This document shows positions 1-5,599 of a stretch of 5,725 nt of DNA, piece by piece. Source of the stretch: Sulfurimonas sp. (GTDB lineage Bacteria; Campylobacterota; Campylobacteria; Campylobacterales; Sulfurimonadaceae). Made by a program: the position numbers and the translations under genes. How positions within the stretch are numbered: position 1 is the stretch's first letter; every line of letters begins with the position of its first letter. The DNA lies in assembly GCA_030646745.1 (NCBI GenBank), contig JAUSKV010000122.1:1-5725 (forward strand). The letters are read 5' to 3'. Below the pieces are notes generated by a model that was not told where the DNA came from, made no database searches, and saw nothing but the letters and a program-made list of their open reading frames with translations.

Positions 1-7
1 GAGTGAT

Positions 8-914
8 TTAATTTTCGATGACATTTGGTATTTTCCCTGTGAGTGACTGTAAAAAGAATTCTATTTTTTGCACATCTTCTTGAGGTATTTTTATTCCCAT
101 TTGGTACTCTCCCATAAATTGTACACACTTATCCAACTGATCTATACTTCCATCATGTAAATAGGAATGTGTCCAGTTGATGTTTCTAAGAGTAGGAACT
201 CTGAAATATTTTTTGTCTTTTTCCTCTTTTGTGACATTGTATCTGCCAAGCGAATTCCCTTCGTACTCTTTCATAATTCCGAGTTTTTGAAAAAGATTCC
301 CACCGATATTTATGCCATTATGACATGCGATACAGCCATAGGATTTAAAAAGTTCTAAGCCCTGCACTTCAACGTCTCTAAGCGCTTTTTTATCACCTTG
401 CAAATATTCATCGAATCGGGAGAGTGTTACAAGTGCATTTTCAAACTGAGCGATTGCATCTAAAATGTTATCCATCGTGATGCCGTCTTTGTAGAGTTGT
501 TGAAATCTCACACTATAGAAGTTGTTTTTTTTGACGGTTTTAACTACATTTGTCAGTGTATTTCCCATCTCAATGGGATTTGTGAGCGGTCCTGTTGCTT
601 GAGATTTTAAATCATCCGCTCTTCCATCATGAAACTGTGCAAAATGGTATCTTGCATTGAAAGTAGTTGGTGCATTTATAGCACCTTTTTAACCTCGTAT
701 GCCAGTAGATGTTTTGGCTTGATCCACTCCTAGCTCATTCCGTCATGGCAACTCGCACAAGAGATAGTTCCATCGGCAGAGAGTGTTTTATCTGTAAAAA
801 GCATCTTACCAAGTAAAACTTTTTTTGCATCAAAATCTTTTGGGTATTCTAAGGGCGTAAACACCACATTTTCATACGCAAACAAAAGAGCATAAACAAA
901 AATAAAATCCTCAT
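8..914 (-). pseudogene. Di-heme cytochrome c peroxidase (CCP/MauG family), broken by two frameshifts and a stop
   Basis: Intact relatives are periplasmic enzymes that reduce H2O2 with electrons from cytochrome c. The start is ATG at 912-914, with AAGAGG at 920-925. A hydrophobic signal peptide follows (MRILFLFML...). The first heme site CASCH is at 745-759 and the second, CIACH, at 320-334. Other family blocks are NAPTTFNARYHFAQFHDGRA, GITMDNILDAIAQFENAL and FRVPTLRNI..YLHDGS. Three lesions are visible. A base is missing in the T-run at 884-887; restoring it gives a signal peptide running into AYENVVFTP. A base is missing near 730-733, just after the first heme; restoring one T turns AGC-TAG into AGC-TTA and joins CHDGMS to GVDQAK. 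A TAA stands at 689-691 where GQKG or GKKG would be expected. From 688 to the stop at 8 the frame is open. Repaired, it would be about 302 residues, near the usual family length. A fragment starting at the internal ATG 568 would lack the first heme and the signal peptide, so it is unlikely to work. Confidence 0.88.
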
Positions 915-933
915 AGAAGCCTCTTTTTTATCT

Positions 934-941
934 ATTTTATA
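934..941 (-). promoter_or_regulatory. Extended -10 promoter of the cytochrome c peroxidase pseudogene
   Basis: On the minus strand TGC-TATAAAAT (TGC at 942-944, the -10 box at 934-941) lies 19 bases before the ATG at 914, with an AAGAGG ribosome site between. No -35 box is seen at the usual distance; that position falls inside the hairpin repeat at 952-986. Extended -10 boxes without a clear -35 are common in Campylobacterota. Confidence 0.5.
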
Positions 942-951
942 GCAAATAACT

Positions 952-986
952 CTCGAAACGAACGAGTTCGTTTGAGTGCGTAACAT
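952..986. repeat. Imperfect hairpin; left copy of the repeat seen again at 5579-5623
   Basis: AAACGAAC (956-963) and GTTCGTTT (966-973) form a perfect 8-bp stem around GA. It extends by CTC (952-954) pairing with GAG (974-976), with G955 bulged out. The right part continues as GTTTGAGTGCGTAACAT (970-986), identical over 17 bases to 5607-5623. The left part (ACTC, an extra TCG, then AAACGAA) looks like a degraded version of the perfect left arm at 5580-5599. Neither strand has a strong T-run after it, so a terminator role is weak. It lies just upstream of the peroxidase -10 box and downstream of the arsenic operon. Confidence 0.75.
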
Positions 987-987
987 C
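967..987 (+). repeat. 21-bp inverted repeat, left arm flanking the arsenic module
   Basis: These 21 bases are the exact reverse complement of 5579-5599. The match stops at 966 and at 988. The two arms enclose 4,591 bases (988-5578) that contain all seven arsenic/metal genes and nothing else. Confidence 0.85.
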
Positions 988-1092
988 GGTAAGTATAGTA
1001 TTTTTTTTAAAATACTGTGCTAAATTGCGACAGATATTTCAAAAGCATCCCTCAGACTACTCCTCAAATTTATATTCACTCATTTGCATATT
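988..1092. other. Non-coding stretch after the six-gene operon, with an AT-rich stem-loop
   Basis: No gene or tRNA is visible. AGTATTTT (997-1004) and AAAATACT (1009-1016) form an 8-bp stem with a TTTT loop. On the minus strand, where the operon transcript arrives, it is followed by ATACTTACC and not by a U-tract, so termination there is uncertain. A nine-codon minus frame at 1083-1057 (MSEYKFEE, then stop) has no ribosome site and may be debris. Confidence 0.5.
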
Positions 1093-1326
1093 TTAAGCGT
1101 TTATAAAAGCCAAAACTTCATCCACACTCAAAACTCTGCCGCTGCTCACTACTTTGCCATCTATCACTAGTGCGGGAGTGCTAAGAACTTGATACTCCAT
1201 AATTTTCATAATGTCTTCTACTTTGACTATCTGAGCAAACTTTCCGCTCTTAGCAACCGCCTCTTGTACTACTTTTTCTAAGGTTTTGCATTTTGCACAT
1301 CCTGTGCCTAAAACTTCGATTTTCAT
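1093..1326 (-). CDS. Mini-thioredoxin (redox-active disulfide protein 2 type), CAKC
   Basis: A 77-residue cytoplasmic protein with a stripped-down thioredoxin/glutaredoxin fold. The first strand MKIEVLGTG leads into C10-A-K-C13 at the head of the first helix. The cis-proline loop is S49-T50-P51-A52, followed by the strand LVIDGKVVSSGRV and a final helix. This matches the short thioredoxin family known as redox-active disulfide protein 2. The ATG at 1326 is chosen because its ATGA overlaps the stop of the upstream gene and because family members begin MKIEVLG. A GTG at 1335 would add three residues. No strong Shine-Dalgarno site precedes the ATG, so translation is probably coupled. It is the last gene of the operon. 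It could re-reduce ArsC or service the cysteines of its two upstream neighbours; the partner cannot be told from sequence. Confidence 0.88.
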   Translation of the reverse strand: MKIEVLGTGCAKCKTLEKVVQEAVAKSGKFAQIVKVEDIMKIMEYQVLSTPALVIDGKVVSSGRVLSVDEVLAFINA

Positions 1327-1568
1327 AAGAGACACTCACGCATCATAGGTTCTAACTCTTCAGCTTTAACATCCCCGTCTATTGTAATGCTCGCACCGTT
1401 TTCTTCACTGTTTACTTCAATATTTGTAATCTTTTGCATCATCTGCGGGTCACAATTGCAACTACACGCTCCATCTTTACACGCTTCTATTTTTGCACTC
1501 AAATCTTCAGCTTTAAAGCCACCTAAAAACGCCTTTACGCCTTTGTTTGTATTGTTTATCTTAAACAT
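1323..1568 (-). CDS. Small cysteine-rich protein of unknown function
   Basis: I do not recognise this 81-residue protein. It has no signal peptide or membrane segment. Cysteines are C30, C35, C37, C39 and C79, and the core reads CKDGACSCNCDP (C-x4-C-x-C-x-C). Before it is a mixed N-terminal stretch (KGVKAFLGGFKAEDLSAKIEA). After it comes what looks like a strand-turn-strand and a helix (ITNIEVNSEENGASITIDGDVKAEELEPMMREC). The start is well supported: ATG at 1568 with AGGAG at 1575-1579, six bases away, the site overlapping the stop of the permease gene. Its end overlaps the thioredoxin start by four bases. Clustered cysteines in an arsenic/metal operon suggest a soft-metal binder or carrier, or a thiol partner of the CxxC protein; this is inference. 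It resembles neither ArsD nor a classical metallothionein as I know them. Confidence 0.85.
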   Translation of the reverse strand: MFKINNTNKGVKAFLGGFKAEDLSAKIEACKDGACSCNCDPQMMQKITNIEVNSEENGASITIDGDVKAEELEPMMRECLL

Positions 1569-1574
1569 TTTTTT

Positions 1575-1579
1575 CTCCT
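1575..1579 (-). promoter_or_regulatory. Ribosome binding site AGGAG of the cysteine-rich gene, overlapping the permease stop
   Basis: The permease stop TAG (1578-1580) runs directly into AGGAG, six bases before ATG 1568. Termination and re-initiation should be tightly linked, which supports both gene ends. Confidence 0.75.
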
Positions 1580-2537
1580 ATAAAATTAAATTGAAAACAT
1601 ATCCGACAACGAGTATTCCAAAGCCGACAATGCCAAAAAAGAGGGCTATGAGTTTCACATGAAGTATCCGTTTGAGAATCATTGCCTCTGGCAAACTTAG
1701 AGCCGTTACCGCCATCATAAACGAGAGAGCCGTTCCAAGAAGCATCCCTTTGTCGGTGAGAACTTCTACAAGCGGCATCACTCCCGCGGCATTACTGTAC
1801 ATCGGGATTCCCATAATCACGGCGAGAGGCACAGCATACCAAACATCTCCACCTGCGTACTGGGCTATAAAATCAGCCGGAACGAAGCCGTGAATAAACG
1901 CACCGATTCCGACACCCACTATCACATAAAGATAGATTTTTTTGAAAATATCGAGCGTATATTCCCATGCCTCTTTTGCTCTTTGCTCTACACTCAGCTC
2001 AATCTTCACATCTGCAAGTTCGCCCTCCATGGGTGTTACGGGAATAAGCACATACTTCTCTAATCGCATTTTACCTATAACATATCCGCCAAATATCGCG
2101 ACAAAGAGACCAAAACCAATGTAGAGAGCCGTAATCTTCCACCCAAAAAGCCCAAAAAGCATGGCAATCGCAATCTCATTGTTGAGTGGGGCAGAGATGA
2201 GAAAACTAAAAGTGATGCCCATCGGAATTCTCGCTTGCATAAATCCAAGAAAGAGGGGAATCGCAGAACATGAACAAAATGGAGTGATAATTCCAAAAAA
2301 TGCCGCCAAAACATTGCCTGTAAATTCACTTTTTCTCTGTAAATAAACTCTTACTTTTTCAGTATTAAAATAAGTTCTCAAAAAACTGACTAGAAAAATA
2401 ATCGCTATCAAAAGCATAAATATTTTCAGAGTATCATAGAGAAAAAAGTGCAGAGCCTCACCTAGATGTGTTTGCGGTACAAACCCTAAAATATCAAAAA
2501 TCAACATGCCGCTAAGGCTTTGCCACCAATCAAACAT
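1578..2537 (-). CDS. ArsP/YraQ-type permease (DUF318, PF03773) with CSC motif
   Basis: A 319-residue inner-membrane protein with about eight hydrophobic segments (roughly 33-53, 74-99, 104-127, 135-155, 201-219, 234-257, 265-288, 295-318) and a polar loop at 157-200. The first half carries TPFC88SC90SAIPLFLGF and SAP117LNNE. The second half repeats the plan with GIPMY247SNAAGVMPL and SLP283E, without cysteines, consistent with the internal duplication in this family. The best-known relative, ArsP of Campylobacter jejuni, exports trivalent organoarsenicals; other members have been linked to other metals, so the substrate is open. An arsenic operon favours As(III) or methyl-As(III). The start is ATG 2537, with AGGAG at 2545-2549. 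The CDF gene overlaps it by eight bases. Two blocks counted by eye in this gene (1681-1800) are about 52% GC, above blocks elsewhere in the window (30-37%). Confidence 0.88.
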   Translation of the reverse strand: MFDWWQSLSGMLIFDILGFVPQTHLGEALHFFLYDTLKIFMLLIAIIFLVSFLRTYFNTEKVRVYLQRKSEFTGNVLAAFFGIITPFCSCSAIPLFLGFMQARIPMGITFSFLISAPLNNEIAIAMLFGLFGWKITALYIGFGLFVAIFGGYVIGKMRLEKYVLIPVTPMEGELADVKIELSVEQRAKEAWEYTLDIFKKIYLYVIVGVGIGAFIHGFVPADFIAQYAGGDVWYAVPLAVIMGIPMYSNAAGVMPLVEVLTDKGMLLGTALSFMMAVTALSLPEAMILKRILHVKLIALFFGIVGFGILVVGYVFNLIL

Positions 2538-3450
2538 GACAACACTCCTGTTTCACCAAATCTTTATTATCCTCTCTTTCAAATTCGTTTTGGAATGTAG
2601 CATGTGTGATGCCAAAATGTGTATGCAGCTCTTCTTGGAGCGTTTCGACTATTTTTGTGCTTTGACTCAGTGCTAAATCCTCTTTAAAATCGAGATGTGC
2701 TTCGAGCATTATCTCTTTGTCGCTCAGTTTCCAAATGTGGACATGGTGGATATTTTTTATACTTTCACATGCCAAGATAATTTTTTCCACTTCACTCAGT
2801 TCTATCTCTTTTGGAGTGAATTGCATAAGAACCGAAACAGAGTCATACACCAAAGAGTAGGCACTTTTGATAATATAAACAGCGATAAAAATCGTGATAA
2901 GACTATCTATCCAAAAGAGCTCATAGAGCATCATCGCCACACCGCCTACAAGTACAGCAACAGAGGTCATCACATCTGTAAAAAGGTGCAGATAGACCGC
3001 TTTTACATTCATATTGTCATACGAATCTTCTTTGATAAGAAACATAGAGAGAGCGTTAAACACAATACCTAAAATCGCCAAATAGATGACAATATTGGAT
3101 GCTATCGGCTGAGGATGTTGCACTCTCTCAATACTCTCAAATATCAGATAAATTCCTATCCCAACGAGAGAAGAAGCGTTAAAAAGTGTCGCCAAAATTT
3201 CGGCTCGTCTGTAACCAAAAGTTTTAACATCGCTGTTTTTTCTCCCTGAGAGCTTATTTGCCCACCAAGCAACTATAAGGGTAATCACATCACTAAAATT
3301 GTGAAGTGCATCACTCAAAAGAGCTAAGGAACCGGAAAATATTCCACCCACTACCTGTGCAAGGGTGATAAGAAGATTTAATAGAATCGTAATTAAAAAG
3401 TTTTTACCTTGAACTTCATGTGTGTGATTATGTCCGTGACTATGCTCCAC
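2530..3450 (-). CDS. CDF-family zinc/cadmium-type cation efflux protein
   Basis: A 306-residue cation diffusion facilitator, an inner-membrane divalent-cation/H+ antiporter. It has a His-rich N-terminus (EHSHGHNHTHE) and six membrane segments (about 18-38, 42-64, 86-106, 119-139, 151-175, 181-200). A cytosolic C-terminal domain begins near 210, with HHVHIW (H235, H236, H238) and GITHATFQ. Site residues are H50/D54 in segment 2 (LSDALHNFSD) and H155/D159 in segment 5 (HLFTD), the HxxxD pair pattern of Zn/Cd exporters such as ZitB and CzcD. The protein ends in C303-C304-H305-V. The start is GTG 3450, preceded by GAAGG and eight A residues; no closer ATG keeps the His tract. It lies 12 bases after arsC and overlaps the permease by eight bases. 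A CDF exporter is not part of a canonical ars operon; it may give joint resistance to arsenic and Zn/Cd. Confidence 0.93.
   Translation of the reverse strand: MEHSHGHNHTHEVQGKNFLITILLNLLITLAQVVGGIFSGSLALLSDALHNFSDVITLIVAWWANKLSGRKNSDVKTFGYRRAEILATLFNASSLVGIGIYLIFESIERVQHPQPIASNIVIYLAILGIVFNALSMFLIKEDSYDNMNVKAVYLHLFTDVMTSVAVLVGGVAMMLYELFWIDSLITIFIAVYIIKSAYSLVYDSVSVLMQFTPKEIELSEVEKIILACESIKNIHHVHIWKLSDKEIMLEAHLDFKEDLALSQSTKIVETLQEELHTHFGITHATFQNEFEREDNKDLVKQECCHV
2545..2549 (-). promoter_or_regulatory. Ribosome binding site AGGAG of the permease, inside the CDF coding end
   Basis: AGGAG lies seven bases before ATG 2537. In the CDF frame the same bases encode the Q-E of the terminal QECCHV, so the CDF tail and the permease initiation signal are written in one stretch. 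Confidence 0.75.
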
Positions 3451-3462
3451 TTTTTTTTCCTT

Positions 3463-3867
3463 CTAACACAACTCTTTTTTCACAATTGGCAAAAGCTCTG
3501 CTTCTATCAAATCAAGCGTTTTTTCATACTCATTCACCTCTTTGCCGCTCGGGTCATCAAACCCCATGTGAATAGTTTTTATCGCCTTTGGAAACATCGG
3601 ACATGTCTCTTTTGCATGGTCACACACGGTGATAACCAAATCAAACGGCGTGTCCAAAACAGTCTCAATCACTTTGGAATGGTACGAATCTCTCCAGTAC
3701 CCTTTACTCTGTAAAAGTTCTTTAGCATGTGGATTTACTGCACCGCTCGCTTTAACACCCGAACTCTGAGCAGTGACGCAATCGCCCATTTTTGCATTGA
3801 TAAGTGCTTCAGCCATAATCGAACGGCAACTATTTCCCGTACATAAAATCAGTACATTCTTTTTCAT
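3463..3867 (-). CDS. arsC: Arsenate reductase ArsC, thioredoxin-coupled (LMW phosphatase fold)
   Basis: Reduces arsenate to arsenite in the cytoplasm. With the ATG at 3867 the protein has 134 residues. The P-loop C9-T-G-N-S-C14-R15 (CX5R) holds the nucleophile. The relay cysteines are C82 and C89 (VC82DHAKETC89P), and the acid/base loop is GFDD105PSGKE. The numbering and motifs coincide with Staphylococcus aureus pI258 ArsC (Cys10, Cys82, Cys89, Asp105), which is recharged by thioredoxin; this is not the unrelated glutaredoxin-type E. coli ArsC. A GTG at 3876 is in frame, but only one base separates it from AGGAG (3878-3882). ATG 3867 lies ten bases from that site and forms an ATGA overlap with the arsR stop. 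The mini-thioredoxin at the end of the operon is a possible electron donor, although a general thioredoxin is the expected one. Confidence 0.95.
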   Translation of the reverse strand: MKKNVLILCTGNSCRSIMAEALINAKMGDCVTAQSSGVKASGAVNPHAKELLQSKGYWRDSYHSKVIETVLDTPFDLVITVCDHAKETCPMFPKAIKTIHMGFDDPSGKEVNEYEKTLDLIEAELLPIVKKELC

Positions 3868-4187
3868 ATTTGACACTCTCCTGTTTGTGATGGTTTTTTT
3901 AATTTTGGAAGTTCGATATTTAAGTATTTTATCTCTTGCAACGCTTCAGTTCTAAATCTGTCTAAGGGGCTACGCAGTGCATAATACGCCCAAGTTCCTC
4001 TTCGCTCCACCCGTAAAAATCCGGCATCTTTGAGAATTTTAAGATGGCGGGAGAGACGCGACTGAATCATCTCTAAAGAGCTTTGCAAATCACACACGCA
4101 TGTCTCTCCGTTTTCCTCAAGAAAACGAAGTATCAAAACTCTTGTTTCATCATTGAGTGCTGCAACGCTTTTTAAAAATATTTCCAT
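3864..4187 (-). CDS. arsR: ArsR arsenite-responsive repressor
   Basis: An ArsR/SmtB-family winged-helix repressor that binds DNA as a dimer and leaves it on binding As(III)/Sb(III). The 107 residues begin MEIFLKSVAALNDETR. The metal motif is ETC30VC32DL at the start of the DNA-binding helix region. The recognition helix is about QSRLSRHLKILKDAG (42-56), and the wing is RVERRGTWAYYAL. E. coli R773 ArsR has a third cysteine five residues after the first (CVCDLC); here it is Gln35, and the only other cysteine is C105 near the end. The ATG at 4187 is chosen over an upstream in-frame TTG at 4211 because GGAG (4194-4197) is six bases before it, and because the TTG would lie only a few bases from the -10 box. 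First gene of the operon; it overlaps arsC by four bases. Confidence 0.94.
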   Translation of the reverse strand: MEIFLKSVAALNDETRVLILRFLEENGETCVCDLQSSLEMIQSRLSRHLKILKDAGFLRVERRGTWAYYALRSPLDRFRTEALQEIKYLNIELPKLKKPSQTGECQI

Positions 4188-4193
4188 GCCCTG

Positions 4194-4197
4194 CTCC
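4194..4197 (-). promoter_or_regulatory. Ribosome binding site GGAG that sets the arsR start at 4187
   Basis: GGAG followed by CAGGGC and ATG gives a six-base spacer. No comparable site precedes the TTG at 4211. Confidence 0.7.
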
Positions 4198-4212
4198 GTT
4201 TGGATTTTCAAA

Positions 4213-4241
4213 ATTGTAGCAGATTAAAATCGTTAAATCAA
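4213..4241 (-). promoter_or_regulatory. arsR operon promoter
   Basis: On the minus strand, TTGATT (4236-4241) is followed by 17 bases and then TACAAT (4213-4218). TGC lies directly before the -10 box, making it an extended -10. The predicted RNA start is near 4205, leaving a short leader before ATG 4187. The -35 box is the left half of the dyad at 4237-4252. Confidence 0.7.
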
Positions 4242-4252
4242 GATATGTTGAT
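4237..4252. promoter_or_regulatory. Candidate ArsR operator, dyad ATCAA-N6-TTGAT
   Basis: ATCAA (4237-4241) and TTGAT (4248-4252) are perfect inverted halves around GATATG. The halves coincide with the -35 boxes of the two facing promoters, so one bound ArsR dimer could block both. AT-rich imperfect dyads at the promoter are usual for ArsR/SmtB repressors. Two facing TTGA-type -35 boxes would create such a dyad by themselves, so operator function is inference. Confidence 0.6.
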
Positions 4253-4275
4253 ATTTAGATTAATTTTGCTATAGT
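4248..4275 (+). promoter_or_regulatory. arsB promoter
   Basis: TTGATA (4248-4253), a 16-base spacer and TATAGT (4270-4275), with TGC just before the -10 box (extended -10). A T-rich run follows at 4279-4285. The predicted RNA start is near 4282, about 24 bases before the arsB ATG. The -35 box overlaps the right half of the dyad. Confidence 0.7.
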
Positions 4276-4295
4276 TTCTTTTTTTAAATACAAAT

Positions 4296-4300
4296 GGAGG
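4296..4300 (+). promoter_or_regulatory. Ribosome binding site GGAGG that sets the arsB start at 4306
   Basis: GGAGG lies five bases before ATG 4306. An upstream in-frame ATG at 4294 overlaps the GGAGG itself and has no site of its own, so the longer form (four extra residues, MEDE) is unlikely. Confidence 0.8.
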
Positions 4301-4305
4301 ATGAA

Positions 4306-5568
4306 ATGACACTTGCCATGTTAGTTTTTTTGGTTACTTTAGTTTTTGTGATTTGGCAGCCGCGAGGTTTGCAAATCGGTACAACAGCGGTGGTTGGAGC
4401 AGTTATTGCACTTATGGTTGGCGTAGTAAACTTGCATGATGTACAAGCCGTTATCGCCATCGTTTGGGATGCTACTCTGGCTTTTATCGGGATTATCATT
4501 CTCTCCATGATACTCGATGAGATAGGATTTTTTGAATACGCAGCCATCAAAATGGCAAAACTTAGCGGTGGGAACGGGCATAAAATGTTTGTTTATATCC
4601 TGCTTTTGGGTGCAGTTGTCTCTGCTTTTTTTGCCAACGATGGTGCGGCACTTATCCTCACACCGATTTTACTTGCCAAGATGAAATACCTTAAAATGAA
4701 ACCCCTGCCAATTTTCGCTTTTTTGATGGCGGGCGGTTTTATAGGCGATAGTGCTTCAAGCCCTCTTGTCATCTCAAACCTCACAAATATAGTGACAGCC
4801 GGGTATTTTCATATCGGATTTGTAGAGTACGCCAAAAATATGTTTTTGCCGAACTTGCTTAGCATAATCGCTTCCATCGCTGTTTTGTGGATTTATTTTC
4901 GCAAAGATATTCCCTTTGTCATCGATGTTTCCAAACTCCCTGAGGCGCACACCGTTATCAAAAATCAAACCATGTTCAAATTCTCTTGGTTCTTTTTGGC
5001 ACTTTTGATGGGTGGATATTTTATAGGCGATTACTACCACTTACCGGTGAGTATCTTCGCTCTGGGTGGGGCTTTGCTGTTTTTGGCAATTGCAACGCAC
5101 TACAAAGCTGTCAAACCAATCATGACTATCAAAGCCGCTCCATGGCAAGTAGTCTGGTTTAGCATCGGGCTTTATGTGGTTGTGTATGGGCTGAAAAATG
5201 CGGGTTTAACAGATGTGATTGCTTCGTGGATTCGTGAATTAAATACTCATTCTGATGCTATCGCTATCATCGGAACCGGATTTTTATCGGCATTTATAAG
5301 CTCTGTGATGAACAACATGCCAACGATTATGATTATGGACATCGCTATAGAACAAGTGGGCTTCGTGGGAAATGAAGCGCTTGTCTATGCAAACATCTTA
5401 GGCTCAAATCTCGGACCAAAAATGACACCTATCGGCTCATTGGCAACGCTGTTATGGCTCCATGTGTTGGCACAAAAAGGGGTAAAAATCAGCTGGGCGG
5501 AATACATGAAAGTGGGGCTTGTTATCACACCGCCCGTGCTTTTAGCGGCACTTCTTGGTTTAATATAA
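4306..5568 (+). CDS. arsB: Arsenite/antimonite exporter ArsB
   Basis: An inner-membrane As(III)/Sb(III) exporter of the E. coli ArsB type (not Acr3), working as a proton antiporter when no ArsA ATPase is present; none is encoded here. It has 420 residues against 429 in E. coli, hydrophobic throughout. Conserved blocks are VIWQPRGL near the start, SAFFANDGAALILTPI, SNLTNIV, IYFRKDIP, APWQVVWFSIGLYVVVYGLKNAGL, SSVMNNMPTIMI and YANILGSNLGPKMTPIGSLATLLWLHVLAQKG. The protein contains no cysteine at all; the single cysteine of E. coli ArsB (in VIGCDLGPK) is Ser here, in agreement with reports that this cysteine is dispensable. The start at 4306 is set by GGAGG. It is transcribed alone, divergently from arsR, under the shared control region, and ends at a strong stem-loop. 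Confidence 0.96.
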   Translation: MTLAMLVFLVTLVFVIWQPRGLQIGTTAVVGAVIALMVGVVNLHDVQAVIAIVWDATLAFIGIIILSMILDEIGFFEYAAIKMAKLSGGNGHKMFVYILLLGAVVSAFFANDGAALILTPILLAKMKYLKMKPLPIFAFLMAGGFIGDSASSPLVISNLTNIVTAGYFHIGFVEYAKNMFLPNLLSIIASIAVLWIYFRKDIPFVIDVSKLPEAHTVIKNQTMFKFSWFFLALLMGGYFIGDYYHLPVSIFALGGALLFLAIATHYKAVKPIMTIKAAPWQVVWFSIGLYVVVYGLKNAGLTDVIASWIRELNTHSDAIAIIGTGFLSAFISSVMNNMPTIMIMDIAIEQVGFVGNEALVYANILGSNLGPKMTPIGSLATLLWLHVLAQKGVKISWAEYMKVGLVITPPVLLAALLGLI

Positions 5569-5578
5569 CCCTTTAACG

Positions 5579-5599
5579 GATGTTACGCACTCAAACGAA
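5579..5599 (-). repeat. 21-bp inverted repeat, right arm flanking the arsenic module
   Basis: Exact reverse complement of 967-987. It also forms the left arm of the stem-loop at 5580-5623. A third partial copy, 17 bases in the same direction as the left-flank copy, is at 5607-5623 (GTTTGAGTGCGTAACAT). Confidence 0.85.

Noticed and set aside
997..1016. AT-rich stem-loop as terminator of the six-gene operon
   Set aside because: The stem is all but GC-free and no U-tract follows on the minus strand; kept only as a structural note.
1327..1335. Longer mini-thioredoxin starting at GTG 1335
   Set aside because: It adds three residues before the family-typical MKIEVLG start and lacks a better ribosome site.
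1387..1662. 91-codon plus-strand open frame across the cysteine-rich gene and permease end
   Set aside because: Antisense to two genes with good starts and family motifs; its hydrophobic composition is a by-product of the opposite strand.
2695..3072. 125-codon open frame on the plus strand inside the CDF gene
   Set aside because: It lies wholly antisense to a well-supported CDF gene, has no family features and no convincing ribosome site; a shadow frame.
3868..3876. Longer arsC form starting at GTG 3876
   Set aside because: Only one base separates AGGAG from this GTG. ATG 3867 gives the ATGA coupling with arsR and family-standard cysteine positions 82 and 89.
4188..4211. Longer arsR form starting at TTG 4211
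   Set aside because: It would begin a few bases after the -10 box TACAAT, has no ribosome site, and adds residues not seen in relatives; ATG 4187 has GGAG at six bases.
4279..4285. T-run upstream of arsB as a terminator
   Set aside because: No stem precedes it on the plus strand, and it sits just after the arsB -10 box, near the expected RNA start.
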